A stretch of DNA of 64,000 nucleotides from Neptuniibacter sp. CAU 1671 (GTDB lineage: Bacteria; Pseudomonadota; Gammaproteobacteria; Pseudomonadales; Balneatricaceae). Where the stretch lies: contig NZ_JARHUE010000001.1 of NCBI RefSeq assembly GCF_029222905.1, positions 558,001-622,000 on the forward strand, read 5' to 3'. Every line of letters starts with the position of its first letter. The first letter of the stretch is position 1. This document shows positions 17,707-24,818 of this stretch, piece by piece. The notes below the pieces were generated by a model. The model saw only the letters and a program-made list of their open reading frames with translations, was not told the origin of the DNA and ran no database searches. The position numbers and the translations under genes were made by a program.

Positions 17707-18279
17707 TTATGCTCCCCTATGGTTTTTATAACCGGAAGAGAAGTCTGCTTCGCTTTCTTTAAACTTACCGGCCGGATCAGCCATATAATTCTTATATGCC
17801 TGCGAAACAACCAACAAAGAAACAGAGATAACAAAAACAATAAAAGCAAATATCCTAGTATTATCAATATCATGCTCATTTACTAATGACATAGCATAAA
17901 ACACAGCAGCTATTACCAAGATCACAAAAACAATCAGAAAATGAGATATTCTAGATGGAAACCTTTTATAATTCGGCTTATCTACCAACAAAACATATAG
18001 TACAGGAGAGAGCAATGATGAACTGTATAAAATAAGCTCACCTTTTTTTGTAAGCTCCAAAATACCACCCCAATAAAAACTTGGGCTTATATTCCCATCA
18101 ACCGAGGCCAATACAAAAGCACCAACCCAAATAGGCATGGTTGAGATTATAATGGTAACCATCGTTTCTCTAACTGATTCAATAAAATCATCACTATTGA
18201 TATCAGGCAGACCAGATATTATTGGTGTTTTCCTAACTAAATTGAGAAATTTCTCAATTATTGTTTTTTTAATTTCCAT
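17707..18279 (-). CDS. Four-helix membrane protein of the prophage cassette
   Basis: A protein of about 190 residues with four hydrophobic segments (roughly residues 38-60, 80-100, 115-135 and 145-165 from the chosen start) and a polar C-terminal tail. I recognise no family. The start is uncertain: ATG 18279 gives an N-terminus beginning MEIKKTIIEKFL, and in-frame ATGs at 18294 and further up are possible. It is very AT-rich. Its stop lies two bases before the DGQHR gene, whose Shine-Dalgarno sits inside its 3' end, so the two are coupled. A membrane protein paired with a DNA-related sensor is a common layout of abortive-infection modules, but that is only an analogy. Confidence 0.6.
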   Translation of the reverse strand: MEIKKTIIEKFLNLVRKTPIISGLPDINSDDFIESVRETMVTIIISTMPIWVGAFVLASVDGNISPSFYWGGILELTKKGELILYSSSLLSPVLYVLLVDKPNYKRFPSRISHFLIVFVILVIAAVFYAMSLVNEHDIDNTRIFAFIVFVISVSLLVVSQAYKNYMADPAGKFKESEADFSSGYKNHRGA

Positions 18280-18325
18280 ATATATTATTCTCATTTTAAA
18301 TTTCCATATACAATCCATTAATATT

Positions 18326-18955
18326 TTAATTCTGCGCATGCGCATTTTTTGGCTCAGGTATAATTACTGACCTCACACCAAGTAGAATATATCTGATATC
18401 CATACCAAGACTGGCCAAAGCAGCAAAATCCACACCGCTCCATTCTGAAACAATATTCACCCTATCTTCTTCGGCATCAATGTATTGATCCAGACCGATA
18501 GACATACGGTTCGTCGATATAATCTGCTCGGCAGTTAACCCAAGGCGTTTTCGTTCTATGTTCAGTCTCAGATGTGCATGTCCATCATTCTGAGTATTGA
18601 ATTGAGTGCCAGGCTTAGAGTGTTCACTTTCATATTTCGCAGCTATCGCTTCACAAACCTGCAGAATCACAGCCCGCTGTTCGACGGTTGTTCTGCGATA
18701 ACTGCTGATCAACTCTGCTTCAGCCTCACTCAGATAGTCATCCATGAGTGAACCCGTTCGGATACCTTTGATCAGGTAACCAATATCAACTTCTAGACTA
18801 GCAATTGCTTGCAGATAATCAGTATCTGGCGCCCTTTTGCCGCTCTCATAGTTTGATTGCGCATTCCTTGCGACACCTCCTACAGCACCAAAATCCTCTT
18901 GGCTGTAACCCAAACGGATACGTTCACTTTTCAGTCTGGCGCCAAATCCACTCAT
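18326..18955 (-). CDS. Phage-type repressor with tandem HTH domains
   Basis: A 209-residue XRE-family regulator. Residues 3-60 form a helix-turn-helix (ARLKSERIRLGYSQEDFGAV, then NAQSNYESGKRAPDTDYLQA and IDIGYLIKG-like end). A second, diverged copy follows after residue 135: LNIERKRLGLTAEQIISTNR, then YIDAEEDRVNIVSEWSGVDF and MDIRYILLG. No peptidase domain is present. ATG 18955 is chosen because it gives the usual family N-terminus; ATGs at 18979 and 18997 lie in or next to an operator-like dyad. It is divergent from the phage early genes and is the likely lysogeny repressor. Confidence 0.8.
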   Translation of the reverse strand: MSGFGARLKSERIRLGYSQEDFGAVGGVARNAQSNYESGKRAPDTDYLQAIASLEVDIGYLIKGIRTGSLMDDYLSEAEAELISSYRRTTVEQRAVILQVCEAIAAKYESEHSKPGTQFNTQNDGHAHLRLNIERKRLGLTAEQIISTNRMSIGLDQYIDAEEDRVNIVSEWSGVDFAALASLGMDIRYILLGVRSVIIPEPKNAHAQN

Positions 18956-18978
18956 ACAGATACAGAATTGCCTTGGCA

Positions 18979-18996
18979 TGCACTCAATCGAGTGCA
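18979..18996. promoter_or_regulatory. Dyad TGCACTC-AATC-GAGTGCA, likely repressor operator
   Basis: A perfect 7-bp-arm inverted repeat in the divergent region between the repressor and the early operon. Position and symmetry suggest the repressor binds it; binding is not shown. Confidence 0.55.
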
Positions 18997-19011
18997 AATA
19001 TTTTAAATAGA

Positions 19012-19027
19012 TTTAAACTAGTTTAAA
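19012..19027. promoter_or_regulatory. Perfect 16-bp palindrome TTTAAACTAGTTTAAA
   Basis: It lies 12 bases before the start of the RHH gene and overlaps its probable promoter or leader. It differs in sequence from the TGCACTC dyad, so the control region may be read by two proteins, for example the repressor and the RHH protein. Confidence 0.5.
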
Positions 19028-19039
19028 GGATTTTAAAGC

Positions 19040-19228
19040 ATGGCACGTAAAACCAACAGCACAATGCTGGGTGTAGTTCTCCCCACCAATGAGCGGAAAC
19101 GTATTAAAGAAATTGCACAAACAGAACTTCGCTCTGAGTCAACCATGGCTCGCATCCTCATTAATGAGGCCCTTCAGGCCCGTCAGTTATCTGATTCAGA
19201 AAATACGCTAAACCAGCAAGCCTCCTGA
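19040..19228 (+). CDS. Small ribbon-helix-helix-like phage regulator
   Basis: A 62-residue basic protein, MARKTNSTMLGVVLPTNERK followed by a helix-turn-helix-like STMARILINEALQARQ. The pattern (a short beta strand, then two helices) fits Arc/CopG-type ribbon-helix-helix proteins. AAAGGA precedes the ATG. As the first gene of the rightward early operon opposite the repressor it occupies the position of Cox or Cro in P2-like phages, so a role in the lysis-lysogeny choice is likely by position. Confidence 0.6.
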   Translation: MARKTNSTMLGVVLPTNERKRIKEIAQTELRSESTMARILINEALQARQLSDSENTLNQQAS

Positions 19229-19257
19229 CACTACGCCTTAAACCAAGGGAAACGGAC

Positions 19258-19740
19258 ATGAGCAGACGCACACTGCCCAGCCACGGCGGCATTCATACCC
19301 CGCAAATGGCATGCTACCTGGCCGCACATGACTATCAGGATGGCGTACCGGCTCTGGCCGCCATATTGCAGGTAACGCCTGACACCCTGAACAAAAAACT
19401 CTCTCCCAAAAACACCAGCCACATCCTGTCCCTGCAGGATGCCATGCACATTCTCCGCATCACCCACGACACCCGCATTCTGGATGCCATCTGTGCCCAG
19501 GTCAGCGCTATCTGGGCCCGGCCAGAAGATGTTTCCGACTGTCCCGGTGATCTGGATCTGCTAAAGACCAGCAACGGGTTAATGGCCCGCGCCGTGGCCG
19601 TTATCGAAGAGCTGGAACTGGCCCTGGAAGATGGCGCAATCGATGCCGAGGAACGCGCCCGGCTTGACCAATGTTTTATGCGTCTGAGCCAAGAGGCCCA
19701 CCACGTTTCGGAAACCGCACGCCGTTTCGAGGAAGAATAA
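19258..19740 (+). CDS. Phage regulatory protein CII family
   Basis: A 160-residue protein matching the phage CII regulatory family of P2/HP1-type phages: ACYLAAHDYQDGVPALAAIL, then VTPDTLNKKLSPKNTSHILS, LQDAMHILRITHDTRILDAI, and a C-terminal helical tail ending SETARRFEEE. The N-terminal part carries an HTH-like segment. It is 29 bp downstream of the RHH gene and abuts the zinc-finger gene, forming one early operon. Confidence 0.85.
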   Translation: MSRRTLPSHGGIHTPQMACYLAAHDYQDGVPALAAILQVTPDTLNKKLSPKNTSHILSLQDAMHILRITHDTRILDAICAQVSAIWARPEDVSDCPGDLDLLKTSNGLMARAVAVIEELELALEDGAIDAEERARLDQCFMRLSQEAHHVSETARRFEEE

Positions 19741-20043
19741 ATGTCAGGCAGCGTCTACAAAATCCGATGCCCACACTGCCGCCACGCCATACGTGTGCGC
19801 AACAGTGTCGAGCAGCACCCTTTACTCAGATCGATGTACCTCCAATGTACAAACGTCAACTGCGGTGCCACGTACCGTGCAGGCATGGAAATCACGCACC
19901 TTATGAGTCCGGCGGCAGACCCAAACCCAGCCATTGAACTGCCCATGGCTGATGCAGCCATCAGACGCGCAGCGGTAGAACGGGAAAACGCCAAACAGGT
20001 TGATATCGACGACATTCTTCAGGATGAGCTGGCAGTAGAATGA
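19741..20043 (+). CDS. Ogr/Delta-like zinc-finger late gene activator
   Basis: A 100-residue protein with the Ogr/Delta zinc-binding pattern CPHC near residue 10 and CTNVNC near residue 38, and the intervening RVRNSVEQHPLLRSMYLQC. In P2, Ogr activates late (capsid, tail, lysis) promoters by contacting RNA polymerase alpha. Here its targets are gone apart from the gpD remnant. It starts immediately after the CII stop and overlaps the primase start by four bases. Confidence 0.85.
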   Translation: MSGSVYKIRCPHCRHAIRVRNSVEQHPLLRSMYLQCTNVNCGATYRAGMEITHLMSPAADPNPAIELPMADAAIRRAAVERENAKQVDIDDILQDELAVE

Positions 20044-21185
20044 ATCCCCAACTAAAACACGACATCACAGAAGCCCTGAAGCGTGACTATAAAGCCGTAC
20101 AAAAGGGCCAGTACCTGAACCGGGTGGAATGCCCCAGCTGCCACAAGCGGGAAGCCTTCACCAGCACAGACAAACCCTGGGTCATTAAATGCGGGCGGTC
20201 CAATAAGTGCGGCGACAGCTGGCACGTTAAAGAGCTGTTCCCTGAATTTTTTGAAACCTGGACAGAACGCTATCAGCCAAAAACCGAGCAGGAGCGCAAT
20301 GAAAACCCCACCGCAGTGGCGGATGGATACCTGCGCGACGGTCGCGGTTTTGATCTGATTAAAATCAGAGGCTGGTACACCCAGGAGTATTACCACGACC
20401 ACGAACTGAACGAAGGCACCACCACCGTTCGTTTTAAGATGCCAAACGGTTTTAACGAACGATTCCTGGACAAACCTCAACGCTTTGGCAAACAAAAAAG
20501 CCGCACCGTAGGTGATTACAAAGGCCGCGCCTGGGTGCCGCCAGTATTCACCCTGCAGGATCTGGCCACCGCTGAGGAAATCTGGGTGGTCGAGGGCATC
20601 TTCGACGCAATCGCGCACTACCATGCTGGCAACATTGCCGTGTCTAACATCAGCAGCAGCAACTACCCGTCCCTACTTCTGCAGGAGATCCAGAAGCAAT
20701 GCGCCCAGGGCAAACGCCCACGGATCATATGGGCGCAGGACAGCGACCGGGCAGGCCGCACCGCCATTCTCAAGTTCCGCGATCGCGCAGAACGTGACGG
20801 CTGGAAGTGCGGTGCTGCCCAGCCGCCATCCGAACAGTACGACTGGAACGACCTGCTGCAGCGCGACCAGCTCACCGACAAAGACATTGAAAAGTACCTG
20901 CACTATGGTGATCTGCTGCTGGCCAAAACCGCCAGTGCAAAAGCCCTGCTGATGTATAACCATCGGCCCAGCCGTGAATTCTGGTTTACCTATGAAGCCG
21001 GAATTTGGTGGTGGAAGCTGGACATGGACGCGTACGACAAAGAGGTACGCAGCTATGAGAAAGAGGGCGGCGAACCACTCACAGCCGAACAACGTGACCT
21101 GGCCCTCAAGTCCGCTGGCTGTGTCACCCAGATCTGTACCGCCCTGCCCCGACCGCTGTATTTCCAGGCCAATCAGAGAACCTGA
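20040..21185 (+). CDS. Phage primase with Toprim domain, truncated
   Basis: 381 residues corresponding to the N-terminal part of a larger phage primase-helicase. The N-terminal zinc finger has CPSCHKREAF and KCGRSNKCGDSW. The Toprim domain has VVEGIFDAIAHYHAG near residue 181 (catalytic Glu) and IIWAQDSDRAGRTAI near 232 (DxD). Homologous sequence appears to run to PRPLYFQAN, about 15 bases before the stop, where the frame enters a terminator hairpin. The helicase half and everything after it, including an integrase, are missing. A deletion that joined the primase to the prophage's right end explains this. Confidence 0.85.
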   Translation: MNPQLKHDITEALKRDYKAVQKGQYLNRVECPSCHKREAFTSTDKPWVIKCGRSNKCGDSWHVKELFPEFFETWTERYQPKTEQERNENPTAVADGYLRDGRGFDLIKIRGWYTQEYYHDHELNEGTTTVRFKMPNGFNERFLDKPQRFGKQKSRTVGDYKGRAWVPPVFTLQDLATAEEIWVVEGIFDAIAHYHAGNIAVSNISSSNYPSLLLQEIQKQCAQGKRPRIIWAQDSDRAGRTAILKFRDRAERDGWKCGAAQPPSEQYDWNDLLQRDQLTDKDIEKYLHYGDLLLAKTASAKALLMYNHRPSREFWFTYEAGIWWWKLDMDAYDKEVRSYEKEGGEPLTAEQRDLALKSAGCVTQICTALPRPLYFQANQRT

Positions 21186-21196
21186 TTGGCTTTTTT
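21168..21196 (+). terminator. Rho-independent terminator at the prophage right end
   Basis: GCCAATCAG/CTGATTGGC (9-bp stem, 5-base loop) followed by six Ts. It overlaps the last codons of the truncated primase, so it probably belonged to the gene once located at this end (typically the integrase). Confidence 0.85.
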
Positions 21197-21218
21197 GTGC
21201 CCCGCATCTGGGGTCGAC

Positions 21219-21248
21219 ATTCCCAAAGCATTCCCAAAACAGTTCCCA
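21219..21248 (+). repeat. Phased TTCCCA direct repeats near the att end
   Basis: ATTCCCAAA at 21219, ATTCCCAAA at 21230 and GTTCCCAGG at 21242 are spaced 11-12 bp, one helical turn. They sit between the terminator and tRNA-Ser, where integrase arm-type sites would be expected. The role is inferred. Confidence 0.4.
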
Positions 21249-21306
21249 GGAATATTTCAGCAATGATATCTGAATTGTAACTTATTGATTTATCATCAAA
21301 AGTAAA

Positions 21307-21394
21307 TGGCGGTCAGGGAGGGATTCGAACCCTCGATGCCTTTCGACATACACACTTTCCAGGCGTGCTCCTTCGGCCACTCGGACACCTGACC
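21307..21394 (-). tRNA. tRNA-Ser (anticodon GGA)
   Basis: The acceptor stem GGTCAGG/CCTGACC closes the molecule, with an encoded CCA at 21307-21309. The anticodon loop reads CT-GGA-AA, a long variable arm follows as in class II tRNAs, and the T loop carries GGTTCGAATCC. The 88-nt length fits serine tRNA. Its 3' end points toward the prophage remnant, so it is the probable attachment site. Confidence 0.95.
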
Positions 21395-21491
21395 CTACCA
21401 TGCGATCTGAGTTATCAGAGGCCTGGGAGGCCAACTCGTCAACGCGGCGCGAATTGTAACATACCGCCTTGCAAGGGCAAGATTTTTCAGC

Positions 21492-21517
21492 AAAAAAAAG
21501 CCCGGTAAGAACCGGGC
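21492..21517 (-). terminator. ftsZ rho-independent terminator
   Basis: On the minus strand GCCCGGT/ACCGGGC with a 4-base loop and eight Ts, 39 bases after the ftsZ stop. Confidence 0.9.
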
Positions 21518-21555
21518 AAGATAATACCTGGAAGGTATTTAGAAGATTGCTGTCA

Positions 21556-22755
21556 TCAATCTGCCTGACGACGCAGGAATGCCGGAATATCCAGAAATTC
21601 CATATCATCAGTACCGGTACGCTGTAGCAATGGAGGCTCAACGTCCTGGGTCTTTTTCTCAACCAGAGGTTTGTTTTTCTGCTCTTCTGTACGGCGCATG
21701 ACGGCGGGCAGCTCCATCTGGCTGAAATCGCCGGAGCGTGGTGCCGCAGTTGTGGCTCGCGTCGTACCGCCATTGACGGTCTTAAGCTCCTGCATCTGCG
21801 CACGTTCAAGGCCGGTGGCAACAACGGTTACGGTAATCGTGTCGGACAGCTCCGGATCGATTACGGTACCGACGACGATAGTGGCGTTCTCGGAAGCGTA
21901 CTCCTCAACAATACTACCCACTTCCGAGAACTCGCCCAGGCTGAGATCAAGACCAGCAGTGATATTCACCAGAATGCCACTTGCCCCCTTCAGGTCTACA
22001 TCTTCAAGCAATGGACTGTTAATCGCGGCGCGGGTGGCTTCTGCTGCCCTCTCCTCACCGCGGCCACTACCGCTACCCATCATCGCCATGCCCATTTCAG
22101 ACATGACGGTTCTGACATCTGCAAAGTCGACGTTAATCATGCCGGGACGAATGATCAGATCGGCAATGCCCTGAACAGCGCCTTTAAGCACATCGTTTGC
22201 AGTGTTGAATGCATTCATCAGGCTGGTGTTTTTACCCAGCACTGGCAACAACTTTTCATTCGGGATAATAATCAGGGAATCGACGTTCTCTTTCAGTTCT
22301 TTGATGCCCTGCTCGGCAATTGAAAGACGCTTACGCCCCTCGAAACTGAAAGGTTTGGTTACAACAGCAACGGTCAGAATACCCAGCTCTTTTGCGACTT
22401 CAGCCACAATCGGCGCGGCACCAGTGCCGGTACCACCACCCATGCCTGCTGTGATGAATACCATGTCGGACCCTTCCAGCATCTGCGCGATGCGTTCGCG
22501 GTCTTCCTGCGCCGCCTGACGACCGACTTCAGGATTGGCACCGGCGCCAAGTCCCTTGGTCAATGCACCACCAAGCTGCAACACAGTGCGTGAAGCCATG
22601 TTATTAAGTGCCTGTGCATCTGTATTGGCGCAGATAAAATCCACCCCTTCCAGATCACAGCTCACCATATGCTGTACGGCGTTACCACCGCCCCCGCCAA
22701 CACCGATAACTTTTATTACGGCGCTTTGAGGGATACTGTCTACCAACTCAAACAT
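21556..22755 (-). CDS. ftsZ: Cell division GTPase FtsZ
   Basis: A 399-residue tubulin-like GTPase that forms the division ring. The N-terminus shows IKVIGVGGGGGNAVQHM, the GTP-binding signature MGGGTGTGAAPIVA lies near residue 107, and the T7 loop has NVDFADVRTVMS near 207. A variable linker leads to the conserved C-terminal peptide MEFLDIPAFLRRQAD, which binds FtsA and ZipA. Length and ends are normal. A strong AAGGAG precedes the ATG. It is 71 bp downstream of ftsA and ends in its own terminator before tRNA-Ser; lpxC, usually next, is absent. Confidence 0.98.
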   Translation of the reverse strand: MFELVDSIPQSAVIKVIGVGGGGGNAVQHMVSCDLEGVDFICANTDAQALNNMASRTVLQLGGALTKGLGAGANPEVGRQAAQEDRERIAQMLEGSDMVFITAGMGGGTGTGAAPIVAEVAKELGILTVAVVTKPFSFEGRKRLSIAEQGIKELKENVDSLIIIPNEKLLPVLGKNTSLMNAFNTANDVLKGAVQGIADLIIRPGMINVDFADVRTVMSEMGMAMMGSGSGRGEERAAEATRAAINSPLLEDVDLKGASGILVNITAGLDLSLGEFSEVGSIVEEYASENATIVVGTVIDPELSDTITVTVVATGLERAQMQELKTVNGGTTRATTAAPRSGDFSQMELPAVMRRTEEQKNKPLVEKKTQDVEPPLLQRTGTDDMEFLDIPAFLRRQAD

Positions 22756-22826
22756 ACCGATCTCCTTCCAGATTCCTTTGCGCTTTTATTCTTAAAGTGA
22801 GCGCTTATGGGCCTTTCTTTAAACGT

Positions 22827-24065
22827 TTAAAAATTACTCTGTATCCAGTGTTTAACCTTGTGCAGCATATTCACGCGCACCGGCAAATCGACCTCTACAG
22901 GGCCTGACACGGACTCACCACCCCGGTCCTGCTTGGCATATTGCAGCAGTCCCAGGCCAGTGGCATAAATCGGGTTACGCAGAATATCTTCCATCCCCCG
23001 CACGCCGTGCGGATTGGCCAGACGCACTGGCATGTGGAAGATCTCTTCTGCCAGCTCTACAGCACCTTCCATTTTTGAGGTACCACCTGTCAGGACAATG
23101 CCTGCCGCGATCAGATCTTCATAACCACTGCGACGCAGCTCCGCCTGTACCAGGCTGAACAGTTCTTCATAGCGAGGCTCAACCACCTCAGCCAGTGCCT
23201 GACGTGACAGGGTCCGGGCCGGACGGTCGCCTACACCGGGTACCTGAATGGTTTCATCGGCACGGGCCAGCTGCGCCAGGGCACAGGCGTATTTAATCTT
23301 GATCTCTTCCGCATGCTGAGTTGGCGTACGCAGCGCCATGGCGATGTCATTGGTGACCTGATCACCGGCAATCGGAATCACTGCGGTATGACGGATAGCA
23401 CCACCGGTGAAGATGGAGATATCTGAGGTACCGCCCCCGATATCCACCATGCAGACACCCAGTTCTTTTTCATCATCGGTCAGCACGGAGTAGCTGGAGG
23501 CCAGTTGCTCCAGCACCACATGGTCTACTTCCAGACCACAGCGGCGAATACATTTTTCGATGTTCTGATGCGCATTCACGGAGGCGGTCACCAGATGCAC
23601 CTTGGCTTCCAGACGCACACCGGACATGCCAAGTGGCTCTTTAATGCCTTCCTGACTATCGATCTCATATTCCTGCGGCAGGATATGCAGAATTTTCTGA
23701 TCTGCCGGGATGGCCACGGCACGGGCCGCATCAATGACGCGGTCCAGATCATAATCGGACACTTCACGGTCACGTACAGCGACGATGCCGTGTGAGTTCA
23801 GGCTGCTGATATGGCTACCGGCAATGCCCACAGTAACCGAATGAATTTTGCAACCGGCCATCAGTTCAGCTTCTTCCACCGCACGCTGGATTGAACCGAC
23901 GGTGGATTCAATATTCACCACCACGCCGCGTTTCATACCGTTGGAAGGGTGCGATCCAATGCCCACCAGCTCAATGCTGCCATCCGGGTTTACTTCCGCT
24001 ACCAGACACACCACCTTGGAGGTGCCGATATCGAGAGCAACAATCATGTTCGAATGCATGGACAT
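22827..24065 (-). CDS. ftsA: Cell division protein FtsA
   Basis: A 412-residue actin-like ATPase that anchors FtsZ to the membrane. The N-terminal phosphate-1 motif reads VALDIGTSKVVCLVAEV, phosphate-2 is MVDIGGGTSDISIFTGG near residue 205, and the adenosine motif is AAGIVLTGGTSKMEG near 330. The C-terminal amphipathic helix (VNMLHKVKHWIQSNF) is the membrane-targeting sequence. ATG 24065 is followed by in-frame ATGs within 21 bases and no strong Shine-Dalgarno decides between them. No ftsQ is upstream: instead a 750-bp AT-rich non-coding stretch precedes it, unlike the standard dcw cluster. Confidence 0.97.
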   Translation of the reverse strand: MSMHSNMIVALDIGTSKVVCLVAEVNPDGSIELVGIGSHPSNGMKRGVVVNIESTVGSIQRAVEEAELMAGCKIHSVTVGIAGSHISSLNSHGIVAVRDREVSDYDLDRVIDAARAVAIPADQKILHILPQEYEIDSQEGIKEPLGMSGVRLEAKVHLVTASVNAHQNIEKCIRRCGLEVDHVVLEQLASSYSVLTDDEKELGVCMVDIGGGTSDISIFTGGAIRHTAVIPIAGDQVTNDIAMALRTPTQHAEEIKIKYACALAQLARADETIQVPGVGDRPARTLSRQALAEVVEPRYEELFSLVQAELRRSGYEDLIAAGIVLTGGTSKMEGAVELAEEIFHMPVRLANPHGVRGMEDILRNPIYATGLGLLQYAKQDRGGESVSGPVEVDLPVRVNMLHKVKHWIQSNF

Positions 24066-24339
24066 ACTTTTTCGCCGAAATGATAAAACTTGCCTTCATT
24101 TTACTTAAAGATAAGCAGAAACCAAGGGGCAAGTTATGAATAATTCTGCACCAAAACCAGCCAAACTGGCTTTTTAAACACATACAAACCTTCCTAAATT
24201 ATTAAGTCGGCAATATCAGCCACCTCTTTAATACTTTTCTTCATGATTTCAATAAGATAGAGACCTTCAAAATATAACAAAAACCAGCTTATCTATTATA
24301 AACAAACAGTTAAAACTGATATTTTATTTAGACAAAAAA

Positions 24340-24387
24340 TCAATATTTAATTTTGATTTATACTAAAAAATCAAAATTAAATATTGA
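24340..24387. repeat. 20-bp perfect inverted repeat upstream of ftsA
   Basis: The 20 bases at 24340-24359 (beginning TCAATATTTAA) are exactly complementary to 24368-24387, with an 8-base loop. No T tract makes it a standard terminator; it could extrude as a cruciform or bind a protein. It lies about 275 bp upstream of the ftsA start. Confidence 0.85.
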
Positions 24388-24402
24388 AATATCTTAAAAA
24401 TA

Positions 24403-24454
24403 TCAAAACTTGATTTTGACATTTAAAATAAAATCAATTTGTCATTTTGATTTT
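24403..24454. repeat. Two further TTTTGA/TCAAAA inverted repeats
   Basis: TCAAAA/TTTTGA (24403-24408 with 24414-24419) and AAAATCAA/TTGATTTT (24430-24437 with 24447-24454) repeat the core of the adjacent 20-bp inverted repeat. Together they form a cluster of the same symmetric motif within about 115 bp. Confidence 0.7.
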
Positions 24455-24761
24455 AGCAAGATGAAAAAACGTACATAAATTCACCAGCCGATAACCCCAA
24501 AAAGCTGAAATCGATTAAAAAACGTTCATATCGAAGGTTGGATTACGCGGCTCACGCAACATCTGAACAGACCTTTAGCGTTGTCATAAAGACTCAGACA
24601 GGTGGGATCAAAAAAGAGGTAACTGAGAGGCAATACTGATACGGTCCCGCCGCGATCTTATCCAGCCTATAGCACTTCAGGCCATACAAAAAACAGACTC
24701 TCAGATATTAAAGAGGGACGTAGAAATCACAGGAGGGGCTTTGTCAAACCACTTTAAACAG

Positions 24762-24788
24762 GCTCACCCCAGGAAAATTGAGGTGAGC
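24762..24788 (-). terminator. Hairpin downstream of rmuC
   Basis: GCTCACC/GGTGAGC, 7-bp stem with a 13-base loop, about 30 bases after the rmuC stop. The following T-rich sequence on the minus strand is poor, so termination strength is uncertain. Confidence 0.4.
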
Positions 24789-24818
24789 ACGTCAGCACTA
24801 ATCATCGTTTTTTACTGA

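Larger units (their letters stand above)
24066..24818. other. AT-rich non-coding stretch between rmuC and ftsA
   Basis: About 750 bases without a convincing gene. The ftsA-proximal part (24140-24480) is extremely AT-rich and holds several inverted repeats listed separately, plus a small AGCCA-AAC-TGGCT hairpin followed by Ts near 24163. The part from 24480 to 24790 has normal composition and no recognisable coding sequence or ftsQ remnant that I can see. Confidence 0.7.

Noticed and set aside
20052-20624. Open frame of 190 codons on the minus strand
   Set aside because: Shadow of the primase gene; the plus-strand frame has the zinc finger and Toprim motifs.
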